Source: an uncultured Bacteroidota bacterium (GTDB taxonomy: Bacteria > Bacteroidota > Bacteroidia > Flavobacteriales > Flavobacteriaceae). Taken from it: a stretch of 44,836 bases of DNA. This document shows positions 1 through 9,116 of this stretch, piece by piece. Below the pieces are notes generated by a model. The model was not told the DNA's origin and made no database searches. It saw nothing but the letters and a program-made list of their open reading frames with translations. Numbering within the stretch: position 1 is the stretch's first letter; each line of letters starts with the position of its first letter. The stretch covers positions 1 through 44,836 of the forward strand of contig CABXHU010000010.1 in NCBI GenBank assembly GCA_902512065.1. Direction: 5' to 3'. The position numbers were made by a program, and so were the translations under genes.

Positions 1-372
1 ATTAATATTTGACTTGTGCTTGTAAGACTTAAGCACCATTGCAGCATAATCTTTCTTGATTTTTTTTTGTTTACTTAAAAGTGAGTTTAATTCTATATTA
101 TTTGTCTTAATTTCATCTACAATTAAATTTAATTGATTATTAATATTTATGATTAAATCTTGTTGAAGTTTAATTTTAAATCTTAGATTCTCTACATTAG
201 TAAGTAGTTCTCTTTTCTTATTTTTAGATTTATCAATTAATAGCTCTATATTTTTTATATCAAAAGCTAACTGCTCCTTTTTTTGTTCTAGATCAGATTT
301 GGTCTGGGAGGATAATGCTTGATTGAAAAAAAAAGATAGACAAAACAGTAAGGCTAGAAAATATCTCATCAT
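1..372 (-). CDS. EnvC-like murein hydrolase activator, N-terminal part (cut by window edge)
   Basis: Open reading frame without a stop, running off the left edge; 124 codons are visible. It begins with two ATG codons in tandem (372 and 369), a hydrophobic signal peptide (FLALLFCLSFFF) and then a lysine- and glutamate-rich coiled coil ending near the edge in a DYAAMVLKSYKHK stretch. This layout (signal peptide, long coiled coil, conserved YAAM..KSYK) is that of EnvC-type periplasmic activators, which in full length end in a LytM/M23 domain and control peptidoglycan amidases at division. The C-terminal domain is outside the window, so activity cannot be judged. It follows the DUF4292 lipoprotein gene with one base between them, an arrangement familiar in Flavobacteriia, and is presumably the last visible gene of the flippase-dut-DUF4292 unit. 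Confidence 0.8.
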   Translation of the reverse strand, partial: MMRYFLALLFCLSFFFNQALSSQTKSDLEQKKEQLAFDIKNIELLIDKSKNKKRELLTNVENLRFKIKLQQDLIININNQLNLIVDEIKTNNIELNSLLSKQKKIKKDYAAMVLKSYKHKSNIN

Positions 373-373
373 A

Positions 374-1204
374 TTAATCAACAATTACCTGACTATATCC
401 CTTAGGAATTCTAAATGGTATATTTAATTTTTTATCAATAATTACAGACTTCATATCTATATTAATAGATTTATTATTCCAATCTAAAAATAATATCTTT
501 CTAGGATAAACATGTTTATTTATGCTATTGTAGGTCTTGTAATTTATGCTAAACGCTTTTTGACTGTCATTAGAAATTGTATTAATAGATTGGGGTGTTT
601 TATCATTATAGTTGAAGAATTTTTGACTGTTTAATTTGAAATTATATGGATTAACGTAAAATAAACCTTGCAATTGAGTTTCCTCATAATCTATTAATTT
701 TTTAAATATATATGAGCGTAATTTATCTTCATATTGACTATTTTTCATGTTTAATTGCTTTGCAAAATCTTTTGGACTTAGTTCTAGCACTGGCTGACCA
801 AAAAGGAGTTTTTCTAACATTTCATAAGTAATGTTTAAACCAATAATATTTTCTATATATGAAAAACTTGTTTTTATATAATTTCTCTCGAGCTTGTTAT
901 AATACTTAATTGAATCATTGGTTATTAGAAGTCTAATTGCGCCAAGAGGTGCACTAATCCAAATTTTTTCTCCTGAAAATATTCTAATTGTTGCAGTGTT
1001 TGTTTTAACTTTATTTTTTCTAAAATAATCTATTCTAGCTCGTGCCTGAAATGTTTTAATATCATGTTCATTTTCATTAATACTTTTTATAATTTTTTTA
1101 GCAGTTAAACGCTTGCTGTCTCCAATAACATATTCCTTTTTCAAAGCACATGAACTTACACTTAGAATTATTATTATTACTATTAAATATTTTGATCTCT
1201 TCAT
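374..1204 (-). CDS. DUF4292 family outer-membrane-associated lipoprotein
   Basis: Protein of 276 aa with a lipoprotein signal: a hydrophobic helix followed by VSSC, placing the lipidated cysteine at residue 19. The mature part resembles DUF4292, a Bacteroidota family with a LolA/LolB-like fold; recognisable stretches are the ARARIDYFRKNK region near residue 55 and IWISAPLGAIRLLIT near residue 81. The biochemical role is unknown; the fold and lipidation suggest handling of a lipid or lipoprotein in the periplasm, but that is inference. It lies 14 nt downstream of dut and 1 nt upstream of the EnvC-like gene, so it is co-transcribed with cell-envelope genes. Confidence 0.75.
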   Translation of the reverse strand: MKRSKYLIVIIIILSVSSCALKKEYVIGDSKRLTAKKIIKSINENEHDIKTFQARARIDYFRKNKVKTNTATIRIFSGEKIWISAPLGAIRLLITNDSIKYYNKLERNYIKTSFSYIENIIGLNITYEMLEKLLFGQPVLELSPKDFAKQLNMKNSQYEDKLRSYIFKKLIDYEETQLQGLFYVNPYNFKLNSQKFFNYNDKTPQSINTISNDSQKAFSINYKTYNSINKHVYPRKILFLDWNNKSINIDMKSVIIDKKLNIPFRIPKGYSQVIVD

Positions 1205-1218
1205 TTAATCATTAATGT

Positions 1219-1650
1219 CTAAATTCCTGTACTGCCAAACCCAGATGATCCGCGATTTGATTTATCTAATTTTTTAACCTCTTCCCATCTAATAGATGAG
1301 TGCTGAGCAATAATTAGTTGGGCAATTCTATCACCATTATTTATTGTAAAAATATCTTTTGATAAATTAACTAAAATTACTCCTACCTCACCTCTATAAT
1401 CGGCGTCAATTGTTCCTGGTGAATTCAATACTGTAATTCCATTTTTTATCGATAATCCACTTCTAGGTCTAACTTGAGCCTCAAAACCCATAGGTAAAGA
1501 TAAATATAGACCTGTTCCCACAACAATTCGTTCCATAGGTTTTAATATAATGCTCTTGTCAATAAAGGCCTTAATATCCATGCCAGCAGAGTTTTCTGTT
1601 TCATATTTAGGTAAACTGTGAGGTGATTTATTTATAATTTTAATTTTCAT
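1219..1650 (-). CDS. dut: dUTP diphosphatase (dUTPase)
   Basis: Trimeric dUTPase of 143 aa that hydrolyses dUTP to dUMP and diphosphate, keeping uracil out of DNA and feeding thymidylate synthesis. All five family motifs are present in order: AGMDIKA (22-28), RPRSGLS (61-67), [10 protein letters not shown] (79-88, with the catalytic aspartate), GDRIAQLI (106-113) and the glycine-rich C-terminal arm [10 protein letters not shown] (133-142). The length is normal for bacterial enzymes. The start overlaps the 3' end of the upstream flippase gene by 11 nt, indicating translational coupling within one operon. Cytoplasmic. Confidence 0.97.
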   Translation of the reverse strand: MKIKIINKSPHSLPKYETENSAGMDIKAFIDKSIILKPMERIVVGTGLYLSLPMGFEAQVRPRSGLSIKNGITVLNSPGTIDADYRGEVGVILVNLSKDIFTINNGDRIAQLIIAQHSSIRWEEVKKLDKSNRGSSGFGSTGI

Positions 1651-3112
1651 TAAATCCTTTAATTAATAAACGAATACTTGATTTTTCAACTACTAAAATT
1701 GTCAGATTAAATAACAATAGACAAGCTATACCAATATAAATATTGCCCCTAAAAAAATAGAAAGATGTAATAGATAGGACTACTGCAAAAATAATATAAA
1801 AACTTAATTTATTTGTTTTATAAGGGATAGGATAATGTCTCTTGCCAAGAAAATATGAAATAATTGCCATAGATAAATATGCAGAAAGAGTAGCAACTGC
1901 TGAGCCTACATAGCCATAATTTGGTATTAAAAGAATATTCAAAAACAATGTAATTATTGCTCCACAAACTGAAATATAAGCTCCAAATTTAGTTTTATCA
2001 GTTATTTTATACCATACCGATAAGTTCTGATAAATTCCTAGGCAAAAATTTGCTAATAAAATAATTGGAACTATTTTCATTGCTTGCCAATATTCTGGAT
2101 CACCTATAAAAACTATCTTTAATAAATCTGCAAAGACAATAACTGTTAAAAACAAAGAGCATCCTAAAATAACGAAAACTTCTAATATTAAAGCATATGT
2201 TTTTTGTGGTGATTTTTCCTGAGCTTCTTTAAAGAAAAATGGTTCAATCCCTAGTTTATATGCTGTTGAAAACAAGGTCATAAATAGCGCTAGCTTATAG
2301 CAAGCAGCATACATTCCTATCTGATTTTTAGCTATAGATTCTGGCAAAATAAAATCTAATAGGATTTTATCGAAAGTCTCATTAATTGAATAAGCAAGCC
2401 CAGAAATAAGAATTGGGAAAGCATAGGTCAACATTTTCTTTAATAAATCAATATTTAATTTATAATTGATCTTAAAGTAAAATGGAATTAATAAAATTAA
2501 GGTTGTGCCACTTGCAATTAAATTGGCAATAAATATGTAGCTAATTTCGTGATTAGGAACATATATTTGATCTAGCAGGTTGTTGTTTATTGCTAGCTTT
2601 TTAAGGAAAATTAGGAGAAAAATATTTAAAGAAAAATATACTATTACATTAATTATTTTTATAATAGAATATTTTATAGCATTCCCTTTCGCTCTTAAAT
2701 ATGCAAATGGAATAACAACTAAAGCATCTAAAACTAATATCCATAAAACTAGAGTTAAGTATTGAGTCTCTATCCCCGTAAACTCAGATATTTCAAACTT
2801 AAAAATTGATGCAAGGGCAAAAAACAGAAATGATGTAAAAATAATTGATATAGATGAAGTACTTAATACATCTTCTTTATTAGAATCATTATTAAAAAAC
2901 CTAAAAAAACTTGTTTCTAAGCCATAAGACAAAATGACGTTAAATAGAATTACATATGAAAATATTAAAGACAAGTTCCCATAGTCTGACACATTTTCTA
3001 ATACAGCTTTGTCAGTATGTACCCTAACCAATAACACGCTTATTATCCTAGGGAATACTGTTGCTAAGCCATATATGAATGTTTGCTTAAAAAGTTGAAC
3101 TAATTTTTTCAA
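1640..3112 (-). CDS. Polysaccharide flippase (Wzx/MurJ-like, Polysacc_synt family)
   Basis: Integral membrane protein of 490 aa with roughly 12-14 hydrophobic segments spread over its length and the N-terminal signature [17 protein letters not shown] typical of flavobacterial lipopolysaccharide-biosynthesis flippases of the MATE/MVF superfamily. It probably moves a lipid-linked sugar across the inner membrane; the substrate cannot be read from sequence. The start is a TTG at 3112: no ATG lies nearby in frame, the family N-terminus begins just here, and a plausible promoter precedes it. It heads the flippase-dut-DUF4292-envC unit. A second, different flippase (22896-24176) sits in the glycan locus, so this one probably serves another pathway. 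Confidence 0.85.
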   Translation of the reverse strand: MKKLVQLFKQTFIYGLATVFPRIISVLLVRVHTDKAVLENVSDYGNLSLIFSYVILFNVILSYGLETSFFRFFNNDSNKEDVLSTSSISIIFTSFLFFALASIFKFEISEFTGIETQYLTLVLWILVLDALVVIPFAYLRAKGNAIKYSIIKIINVIVYFSLNIFLLIFLKKLAINNNLLDQIYVPNHEISYIFIANLIASGTTLILLIPFYFKINYKLNIDLLKKMLTYAFPILISGLAYSINETFDKILLDFILPESIAKNQIGMYAACYKLALFMTLFSTAYKLGIEPFFFKEAQEKSPQKTYALILEVFVILGCSLFLTVIVFADLLKIVFIGDPEYWQAMKIVPIILLANFCLGIYQNLSVWYKITDKTKFGAYISVCGAIITLFLNILLIPNYGYVGSAVATLSAYLSMAIISYFLGKRHYPIPYKTNKLSFYIIFAVVLSITSFYFFRGNIYIGIACLLLFNLTILVVEKSSIRLLIKGFNEN

Positions 3113-3131
3113 ATTATGTTTCTTTATAATC

Positions 3132-3163
3132 TAAAATTAAACTAATAATTATAGGAATGCAAA
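3132..3163 (-). promoter_or_regulatory. Probable promoter of the flippase-dut operon
   Basis: On the minus strand a TTTG (-33, plus-strand CAAA at 3160-3163) is followed after 20 nt by TAATTTTA (-7, plus strand 3132-3139), one mismatch from TAnnTTTG. It lies in the 69-nt gap after atpG, about 19 nt before the TTG start of the flippase, and supports that start. No terminator hairpin for the atp operon is visible in the same gap. Confidence 0.42.
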
Positions 3164-3181
3164 AACCCTGTAGTAGATGTT

Positions 3182-4033
3182 TTAATTATTGAGAGCTTCT
3201 GCCCCGCCAACAATTTCTAAAATCTCATTTGTAATAGCTGCTTGCCTTGCTTTATTGTATGTAAGTTTTAATTGATCTCTTAGTTCAGTTGCATTATCCG
3301 TTGCCTTATGCATTGCTGTCATACGAGCGCCATGTTCACTGGCATAAGAATCGAGTAGTGATTTGAATAACTGTGTTCTAAGAGATTTAGGAATTAGCTC
3401 ATTTACAATCTCTGACTTGGATGGTTCAAAAATATAATCCTGATTATTCTCTTCCTCACTCTCATCTGGGGAGATAGGCAAAAATTGCTCTTTCGTAACA
3501 ATTTGAGTAGCTGCATTTTTAAATCTATTATATACTATTTGTATTTTATCATATTCTTGGCCAACAAATTTTTCAATTAATAGGTCTGCTATTTTTTTAA
3601 CATTATCAAAAGATAAATCATCATATATCTCATTATTGGTTACAACAACATTATGTTTTTTTGATAATACATCGCTTCCTTTTTTTCCTATACAAAAGAA
3701 AGATAGTTGTTGACTGTTTTTCTCATTTGCTATGCTGATACATTCTTTAATAATATTAGAATTAAAACCTCCGCAGAGACCTCTATTAGAGGTAATGCAT
3801 ACAATTAGGGTTTTATTAGTTGGTCTATTTTGAATAAAAATATTATCTGAATCAATTGAAGAAGACAAATCTTTTAATATCCCTGTTAACTTATTTGAGT
3901 ATGGTCTCATGGCTACAATAGCATCCTGAGCCTTTTTAAGCTTAGCTGCTGAAACCATTTTCATGGCGCTTGTAATCTGCATAGTAGAAGAAACTGAAGA
4001 AATTCTATTTCTAATTTCTTTTAAGTTAGCCAT
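3182..4033 (-). CDS. atpG: ATP synthase F1 subunit gamma
   Basis: Central rotor stalk of F1, 283 aa. The two coiled-coil ends that enter the alpha/beta hexamer are both clear: the N-terminal ANLKEIRNRISSV followed by TMQITSAMKMVSAAKLKKAQ, and the C-terminal TYNKARQAAITNEILEIVGGAEAL. A Rossmann-like middle (TLIVCITSNRGLCGGFN near residue 90) is also present. Length is normal for Bacteroidota. It is separated by 6 nt from atpA and is the last gene of the atpBEFHAG operon; atpD and atpC do not follow. Confidence 0.97.
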   Translation of the reverse strand: MANLKEIRNRISSVSSTMQITSAMKMVSAAKLKKAQDAIVAMRPYSNKLTGILKDLSSSIDSDNIFIQNRPTNKTLIVCITSNRGLCGGFNSNIIKECISIANEKNSQQLSFFCIGKKGSDVLSKKHNVVVTNNEIYDDLSFDNVKKIADLLIEKFVGQEYDKIQIVYNRFKNAATQIVTKEQFLPISPDESEEENNQDYIFEPSKSEIVNELIPKSLRTQLFKSLLDSYASEHGARMTAMHKATDNATELRDQLKLTYNKARQAAITNEILEIVGGAEALNN

Positions 4034-4039
4034 AGTATA

Positions 4040-5614
4040 TTAATATTTAGATGTTAGCTCACTACAAACTTTCTCTAGGGTGCTTATAATATCATCCGTT
4101 AATTTTCCTTGTTTGATTTCACTCAAAACTTTTGAATGCTTATTGTTAAGCAATTCAATATATTCAGCTTCAAATTCTTTTATCTTATCTACAGGCACCT
4201 CTCTAAGTAAATTTTTAGACCCTGCATATATAATGGCGACCTGATCCTCAACTTTAAATGGATCATTTTGAGCTTGTTTTAAAATCTCAACATTTCTTCT
4301 TCCTTTTTCAATTACCCCTAATGTAACAGCATCTAGATCTGATCCAAATTTTGCAAAAGCTTCTAATTCACGAAATTGAGCCTGGTCTAATTTTAATGTT
4401 CCTGCCACTTTTTTCATAGACTTTATTTGTGCAGAACCTCCTACTCTAGAAACAGAAATTCCAACATTAATTGCAGGCCTAACTCCTGAATTAAATAAAT
4501 CTGATTCTAAAAATATTTGGCCATCAGTAATTGAAATAACATTTGTAGGTATATATGCGGAAACGTCTCCTGCTTGAGTCTCAATAATTGGCAAAGCAGT
4601 CAAAGAGCCTCCTCCTTTAACTATAGGCTTGAGCGATCCAGGCAGGTCATTCATATTCTTTGCAATTGAATCATCATTAATTACTTTGGCAGCTCGTTCT
4701 AACAGTCTTGAATGAAGATAAAAAACATCTCCTGGATAAGCCTCTCTACCAGGAGGCCTTCTTAATAATAGTGAAATTTCTCGATAAGCAACTGCTTGTT
4801 TAGATAAATCATCGTATATAATAAGGGCAGGCCTTCCTGTATCTCTAAAATATTCACCAATCGAAGCTCCAGTAAAAGGAGCATATACTTGCATAGCTGC
4901 AGGATCTGATGCGTTTGCAGCAACAATCGTAGTATAAGCTAAGGCTCCCTTATCCTCTAAAATTTTGGCAATACCTGCAACAGTTGAAGCCTTTTGCCCA
5001 ATGGCTACATATATGCAGTATACAGGCTCTCCCGCATCAAAAAATTCCTTTTGATTTAATATTGTGTCTATACATACCGTTGTTTTTCCTGTTTGCCTAT
5101 CTCCAATTACTAATTCTCTTTGACCTCTTCCAATTGGGATCATTGCGTCAACAGATTTTATTCCAGTTTGTAATGGTTCATTAACGGGCTGTCTATATAT
5201 AACCCCTGGAGCTTTTCTTTCTAAAGGCATTTCATAAAGATCACCCTTTATATCACCTTTTCCATCTATTGGATTTCCTAATGTATCAACTACTCTCCCC
5301 ACAATACCTTCTCCGACTTTAACTGATGCGATTCTTGAAGTTCTCTTAACGGTGTCGCCTTCCTTAATTTCTGTAGAAACACCCAGCAAGACAACACCGA
5401 CATTGTCTTCTTCTAGGTTTAACACTATCCCTTGTGTACCATTGGAAAATTCAACCAATTCTCCATATTGAGCATTAAATAGCCCATAAACTCTTGCTAT
5501 ACCGTCTCCCACATTTAATACACTTCCTATCTCATCAAGAGATATAGAGCTTTCATGCTTAGAAAGTTGATTTTTTAAAATTGCTGATATCTCAGCAGGA
5601 TTTACTTCTGCCAT
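4040..5614 (-). CDS. atpA: ATP synthase F1 subunit alpha
   Basis: Non-catalytic nucleotide-binding subunit of F1, 524 aa. An N-terminal beta-barrel (about 25-95) precedes the RecA-like domain with Walker A GDRQTGKT at 171-178, the Walker B strand [13 protein letters not shown] and the conserved [13 protein letters not shown] segment near residue 385 carrying the arginine that reaches into the catalytic site. A helical C-terminal domain completes it. Intact and of normal length. It begins 18 nt after atpH and is followed 6 nt later by atpG. Confidence 0.98.
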   Translation of the reverse strand: MAEVNPAEISAILKNQLSKHESSISLDEIGSVLNVGDGIARVYGLFNAQYGELVEFSNGTQGIVLNLEEDNVGVVLLGVSTEIKEGDTVKRTSRIASVKVGEGIVGRVVDTLGNPIDGKGDIKGDLYEMPLERKAPGVIYRQPVNEPLQTGIKSVDAMIPIGRGQRELVIGDRQTGKTTVCIDTILNQKEFFDAGEPVYCIYVAIGQKASTVAGIAKILEDKGALAYTTIVAANASDPAAMQVYAPFTGASIGEYFRDTGRPALIIYDDLSKQAVAYREISLLLRRPPGREAYPGDVFYLHSRLLERAAKVINDDSIAKNMNDLPGSLKPIVKGGGSLTALPIIETQAGDVSAYIPTNVISITDGQIFLESDLFNSGVRPAINVGISVSRVGGSAQIKSMKKVAGTLKLDQAQFRELEAFAKFGSDLDAVTLGVIEKGRRNVEILKQAQNDPFKVEDQVAIIYAGSKNLLREVPVDKIKEFEAEYIELLNNKHSKVLSEIKQGKLTDDIISTLEKVCSELTSKY

Positions 5615-5632
5615 GTTTTCTATATTTCGTTT

Positions 5633-6163
5633 TTATTGTATAAGTTCACTTTTTAATTTATTAAGCTTTTGTGAAAAGCTTGCATTATATTCTGTGTTTT
5701 CAAATCTTAAAATAAAACCTCCTAAAATGGTTTTATCAATAATATTTTCAATCTCTACAGATTTATCACTTAGTGTTTTTATTTTATTTAAAACCTGTGA
5801 TCTAATCACTTCTGAAATTGGTATTGCTGTAACAACAGTTGCTTTTGCTATATTATTTTTTTGATTATAAATTTCATTGAATCCATATGCCACATCGTTC
5901 ATAATTGAAAGCCTTTTGTTTTTAATTAAAAGATCTATTAAATTACTGGTGTCATCATTCATGTCTAATAATATATTTGCAATTATTTCTTTCTTATCAG
6001 CATAGCTTATAAGAGAATTTTTTAATAAATTTTTAAAATCGCTAGAAGATCTATGAGCAATGATTATTGCATCCATATCCTTCTTTACCATATAAAGACT
6101 ATTTGATTCAGTTGCTATTTGAAAAATAGCTTTTGAATATCTTATAGCTGCTCTAGACCTCAT
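5633..6163 (-). CDS. atpH: ATP synthase subunit delta (OSCP)
   Basis: Peripheral-stalk subunit of 176 aa joining subunit b to the top of F1. The N-terminal helical domain opens with AAIRYSKAIFQIA, characteristic of delta/OSCP, and the C-terminal domain carries SVEIENIIDKTILGGFILRFEN, the family's GG signature. It abuts atpF without a gap (6163/6164), supporting translational coupling. Sequence drift is high in this family, but position between atpF and atpA fixes the assignment. Confidence 0.95.
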   Translation of the reverse strand: MRSRAAIRYSKAIFQIATESNSLYMVKKDMDAIIIAHRSSSDFKNLLKNSLISYADKKEIIANILLDMNDDTSNLIDLLIKNKRLSIMNDVAYGFNEIYNQKNNIAKATVVTAIPISEVIRSQVLNKIKTLSDKSVEIENIIDKTILGGFILRFENTEYNASFSQKLNKLKSELIQ

Positions 6164-6658
6164 TTATTTTAATTTTGAATCTTCTAATATATCCTCAATC
6201 ATTTTTAATTGCTTATCATTATCTGCTAATTCCTCAGAAATTACTTTTTCTGCAATACCAATTGATAAATCAACAACTGTATTTCTTAATTCATTCATTG
6301 CTGAATTTTTTTCATTCTGAATAGCAGTTTTTGCTTCATCAACCATTTTCTTTGACTTTAACTTAGCCTCTTCTTCAGCGTCTGAAATTAATTTTGATTT
6401 AATTTCTCTTGCTTCTTTGAGTAGGGCGTCCTTTTCAGCTCTTGCTTCTTTTAAAATCTTTTCATTATCAGCTTTTAGACTTTCCATTTCTTCTTTTGCT
6501 TTGTCTGCTGCTTCAAGAGCATCTTTGATTGACTGCTCTCTTTCATTAACAGCTCCAAGTATTGGTCCCCAAGCGAATTTTTTAAGAATTAGATATAAAA
6601 GTCCAAAAGAAATTCCTGTCCAAACTAATAGGCCTATATCAGGTGTAACTAAATCCAT
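6164..6658 (-). CDS. atpF: ATP synthase F0 subunit b
   Basis: Peripheral-stalk subunit, 164 aa. One membrane helix near the N-terminus (GLLVWTGISFGLLYLILKKF, about 9-28) with the conserved FAWGPILGAV following, then a long charged coiled coil (AADKAKEEMESLKADNEKI and onward) that reaches F1. Normal length for a bacterial b subunit. Lies between atpE and atpH in the operon. Confidence 0.96.
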   Translation of the reverse strand: MDLVTPDIGLLVWTGISFGLLYLILKKFAWGPILGAVNEREQSIKDALEAADKAKEEMESLKADNEKILKEARAEKDALLKEAREIKSKLISDAEEEAKLKSKKMVDEAKTAIQNEKNSAMNELRNTVVDLSIGIAEKVISEELADNDKQLKMIEDILEDSKLK

Positions 6659-6707
6659 AGTTGTTAATTTAAATAGTTAAAAATTTGACAATATTAATTT
6701 TGTCTTC

Positions 6708-6950
6708 CTAGCTTATTAATGATACAACTATCCCAAATAATGCAACTGCTTCGATAAAAGCAATAAGAATAATTGCATTTGTCAGTATTTTAGCTTGCAT
6801 CTCAGGTTGTCTAGCCATTGCGTCCATTGCTGAACCACCAATTCCGCCAATTCCAATTCCTGCGCCAACAGCAGCTAATCCTGCTCCAATAGCAGCAAAT
6901 GCTCCATAGTCAACTGCCGCTTCCTGTAATAAAAATAATACTAAATTCAT
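6708..6950 (-). CDS. atpE: ATP synthase F0 subunit c (proton-type)
   Basis: Rotor-ring proteolipid of 80 aa: two transmembrane helices joined by the polar loop ARQPE (46-50). The ion-binding carboxylate is Glu67 in IAFIEAVALFG. The residue after Glu67 is Ala rather than Ser/Thr, and the first helix is all Gly/Ala/Ile without the Gln of sodium-binding rings, so this ring is expected to carry protons rather than sodium; that is inference from the known ligand set. Gap of 19 nt to atpB upstream and 49 nt to atpF downstream. Confidence 0.97.
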   Translation of the reverse strand: MNLVLFLLQEAAVDYGAFAAIGAGLAAVGAGIGIGGIGGSAMDAMARQPEMQAKILTNAIILIAFIEAVALFGIVVSLIS

Positions 6951-6969
6951 GTTTTAAATTTTAAGTTAA

Positions 6970-8058
6970 TTAATGTTCATGTTCTTCCATTGCGCTGCCT
7001 ATATATAAGGCTGTAAGCATGGTAAATATATAAGCCTGAATGGCTATTACTAATACTTCAATAATATATATAAAAACTGAAAAGAAAATGGAAGCTGGAG
7101 CTAGCCATAAACTTTTAAAAATAAATATTAAAGAAATTAGACTTAATACGATAATATGACCTCCTGAAATATTTGCAAATAACCTTATCATCAAAGAAAC
7201 TGGTTTTATAAAAATTCCCAAAAATTCGATTGGTGCTAAAAATAATTTCATAGGCACAGGGACGCCTGGCATCCAAAAAATATGTTTCCAATAGTCTTTG
7301 TTTGCAACTATTGTTGTAATCACAAAAGTTATCAAAGCTAATATGCCTGTAAACGCAATGTTTCCGCTTAGATTTGCACTAAATGGAAAAATTGGAATTA
7401 GCCCCATTATATTATTTATCCAAATAAAGAAAAATAAAGTTAAAAGAAAAGGCACATATTTTTCAGCTTTTTCTTCACCCAGAAATGGTGTTGCCACATC
7501 ATCCTTAATAAAAAGAATTATAGGTTCTGTAAACTTGGCAATTCCAACAGGTTCTCCATTTTTAGATTTAGCATATGACCTAGCTGATAATCTGAATAAA
7601 ATCAGAATAATAAAAATCGAGAGGAACATAGAAAAAACGAGCTTAGTTATTGATAGGTCTAGAGGCTTTTGGTTTGTGGGGTGGTTTGAAGCGTCTAATT
7701 GAATATGCTTGTTTCCCTTATTAGACTCTGCATAGTAAATCTCTTCATGATATTTCACAAATGATAGCCCATTTCGTTTAACAACTACACTGCCCGAGTC
7801 ATCATGGTGAAATGCTGAAGACATAAAAGTTATCAGTCCATTTTCTGTCCACAAAATAACTGGTAATGGCACAGAAACAGCATGGCCATTCCAATCTAAA
7901 ATATGAAAATCATGGGAGTCCATTATATGATGCATTATCATTGAGTTAACATCAAAGTCTTCAGATTCGTCCTTTTCTAACGTGTTACTGGAATAGGAAA
8001 GGCCATAAAATAAAAAGCAAAAAATATAAATAAAACGGAGAAAAAATTTGTTAGACAT
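6970..8058 (-). CDS. atpB: ATP synthase F0 subunit a, with long exported N-terminal extension
   Basis: Stator half-channel subunit, 362 aa. The C-terminal two thirds carry the membrane helices, with the essential arginine at R292 in KPVSLMIRLFANISGGH and the PIEFLG segment just before it. The N-terminus is unusually long compared with proteobacterial AtpB: a signal-peptide-like helix (5-24), then a polar, histidine-containing stretch to about residue 135, as is common in Bacteroidota. The extension's role is unknown. It has its own strong-looking promoter 33-63 nt upstream and is the first gene of atpBEFHAG. Confidence 0.96.
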   Translation of the reverse strand: MSNKFFLRFIYIFCFLFYGLSYSSNTLEKDESEDFDVNSMIMHHIMDSHDFHILDWNGHAVSVPLPVILWTENGLITFMSSAFHHDDSGSVVVKRNGLSFVKYHEEIYYAESNKGNKHIQLDASNHPTNQKPLDLSITKLVFSMFLSIFIILILFRLSARSYAKSKNGEPVGIAKFTEPIILFIKDDVATPFLGEEKAEKYVPFLLTLFFFIWINNIMGLIPIFPFSANLSGNIAFTGILALITFVITTIVANKDYWKHIFWMPGVPVPMKLFLAPIEFLGIFIKPVSLMIRLFANISGGHIIVLSLISLIFIFKSLWLAPASIFFSVFIYIIEVLVIAIQAYIFTMLTALYIGSAMEEHEH

Positions 8059-8090
8059 TCTTGCTAAATTATTATCTAATAATATGGTTG

Positions 8091-8121
8091 CAAATGTACA
8101 TACATAAAATGTAATTTCAAA
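8091..8121 (-). promoter_or_regulatory. Promoter of atpBEFHAG
   Basis: The minus strand shows a perfect TTTG (plus-strand CAAA 8118-8121), exactly 19 nt, then TACATTTG (plus-strand 8091-8098), matching the Bacteroidota housekeeping consensus TTTG-N19-TAnnTTTG at every specified base. It lies in the 87-nt gap upstream of atpB, so the start of transcription is expected near 8084-8087, about 25-30 nt before the ATG. This lets the ATP synthase genes be expressed independently of the sprE-bactofilin-atpZ genes upstream. Confidence 0.75.
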
Positions 8122-8145
8122 TAAAAAAAACTAACAATAAATCAA

Positions 8146-8511
8146 TTATTTTAACAAGAGCTTTAAGCCTATTATTTCTAATGTTTGGAAAACAAAATAA
8201 ATTCCAAAAAAGTTTAATATTTCAAGTGTTAGATTTTCATTGGGCATGTCAAATAATGGAAATAAAATAATAATAACTAACCCCATTTTAATCATTGTCA
8301 AAAATATAAAGAGAGCTAAAGGATTAAAAAACAATGCTGCTTTATGATTTACAAAAAGTACGCAATAAATTATTGTAACTGACAAAATGTTAAACAGGTA
8401 GATCTCATGTAAAGAAATAAAAAGTTCGACTGTTGTTGTGTTGTTAAGAATAAAATAATGAGTGCAAAACAAAAACAATGATAGTATGAAAAAAGGAGGA
8501 AAAAACTTCAT
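8146..8511 (-). CDS. DUF6168-like small membrane protein of the ATP synthase locus
   Basis: Protein of 121 aa with four hydrophobic segments (about 5-22, 37-55, 62-85, 97-118) and few charges. Its place between atpZ and atpB, size and topology fit the DUF6168 family found at this position in Flavobacteriia. By position and topology it may do the job of AtpI/UncI, helping c-ring assembly or ion supply, but no specific motif proves this. It starts directly after the stop of atpZ (8511/8512), implying coupled translation. Confidence 0.6.
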   Translation of the reverse strand: MKFFPPFFILSLFLFCTHYFILNNTTTVELFISLHEIYLFNILSVTIIYCVLFVNHKAALFFNPLALFIFLTMIKMGLVIIILFPLFDMPNENLTLEILNFFGIYFVFQTLEIIGLKLLLK

Positions 8512-8763
8512 TTAGTCTAAATTTTTTCTATCCGATTCCGAGTATTTAGACGTCTGTTTAATTACATAATAAATTGAAAGCAAAATAAATAGCAGCGAAA
8601 ATATAATAGTGAAAATTCTAGATTCATGTTGAAATATTTCATCTAGCTTATATCCAACAAACACACCAGACGCAATAATTATAGACATCTGTAATCCAAT
8701 TTGTGAAAATACAATTAAACTATGCCGTTTTTTCTTGTTTTTCAGCTGCTTCTTTTGTTTCAC
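8512..8763 (-). CDS. AtpZ/AtpI family ATP synthase accessory protein
   Basis: Protein of 83 aa: a basic N-terminus (KQKKQLKNKKKR) and two membrane helices with the family pattern IGLQMSIIIASGVFVGYKLDE followed by a second helix near 50-68. The GVFVGYKLD turn is the AtpZ hallmark. Family members assist F0 assembly or ion transport next to ATP synthase operons. The ATG start at 8763 lies inside the bactofilin reading frame, giving a 44-nt overlap in a different frame; no later start would keep the basic N-terminus and the whole first helix. Confidence 0.8.
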   Translation of the reverse strand: MKQKKQLKNKKKRHSLIVFSQIGLQMSIIIASGVFVGYKLDEIFQHESRIFTIIFSLLFILLSIYYVIKQTSKYSESDRKNLD

Positions 8764-9109
8764 TTTTGTTTAATTCTTTGACTCCACCTTTCATGCTGCA
8801 GGTTGCATTGAAGGTCGCTCCAGGCTCAACAGCTAATTTCCCTATTTCTACTTCTCCTTCAATATAGGCTGAAGATCTTAAAGTTAATTTTCCTGAAAGT
8901 TTTAATTTTCCTGTGAAGCCTCCTTCAAAATCAGCATCCTCGCCTTCTAAACTACCGTTAACAACTCCTGTTTTCCCTACCACAATTCTTCCTGTTGTTT
9001 TGATGTTTCCTTTGATGTTGCCTTCAACTCTAAAATCACCTTCACTAAAGACATCACCAACAAGGGTTGTTCCTTGAGTGATCATGTTTTGTTGACTATT
9101 GTTGCTCAT
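8720..9109 (-). CDS. Bactofilin family cytoskeletal protein
   Basis: Protein of 129 aa with the bactofilin beta-helix repeats from about residue 12 to 105: TTLVGDVFSEGDFRVEGNIKG, then GRIVVGKTGVVNGSLEG, FTGKLKLSGKLTLRS and YIEGEVEIGKLAVEPGA. Bactofilins polymerise without nucleotides into filaments that position envelope machinery. The tail is charged and disordered (SETKEAAEKQEKTA) and its coding sequence overlaps atpZ by 44 nt. It begins 7 nt after sprE/porW, so it is co-transcribed with that gene. Confidence 0.92.
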   Translation of the reverse strand: MSNNSQQNMITQGTTLVGDVFSEGDFRVEGNIKGNIKTTGRIVVGKTGVVNGSLEGEDADFEGGFTGKLKLSGKLTLRSSAYIEGEVEIGKLAVEPGATFNATCSMKGGVKELNKSETKEAAEKQEKTA

Positions 9110-9116
9110 ATATTTG

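Noticed and set aside
6417-6680. Serine-rich open frame of 87 codons on the plus strand across atpF
   Set aside because: Low-complexity mirror of the coiled-coil codons of atpF; no independent signal.
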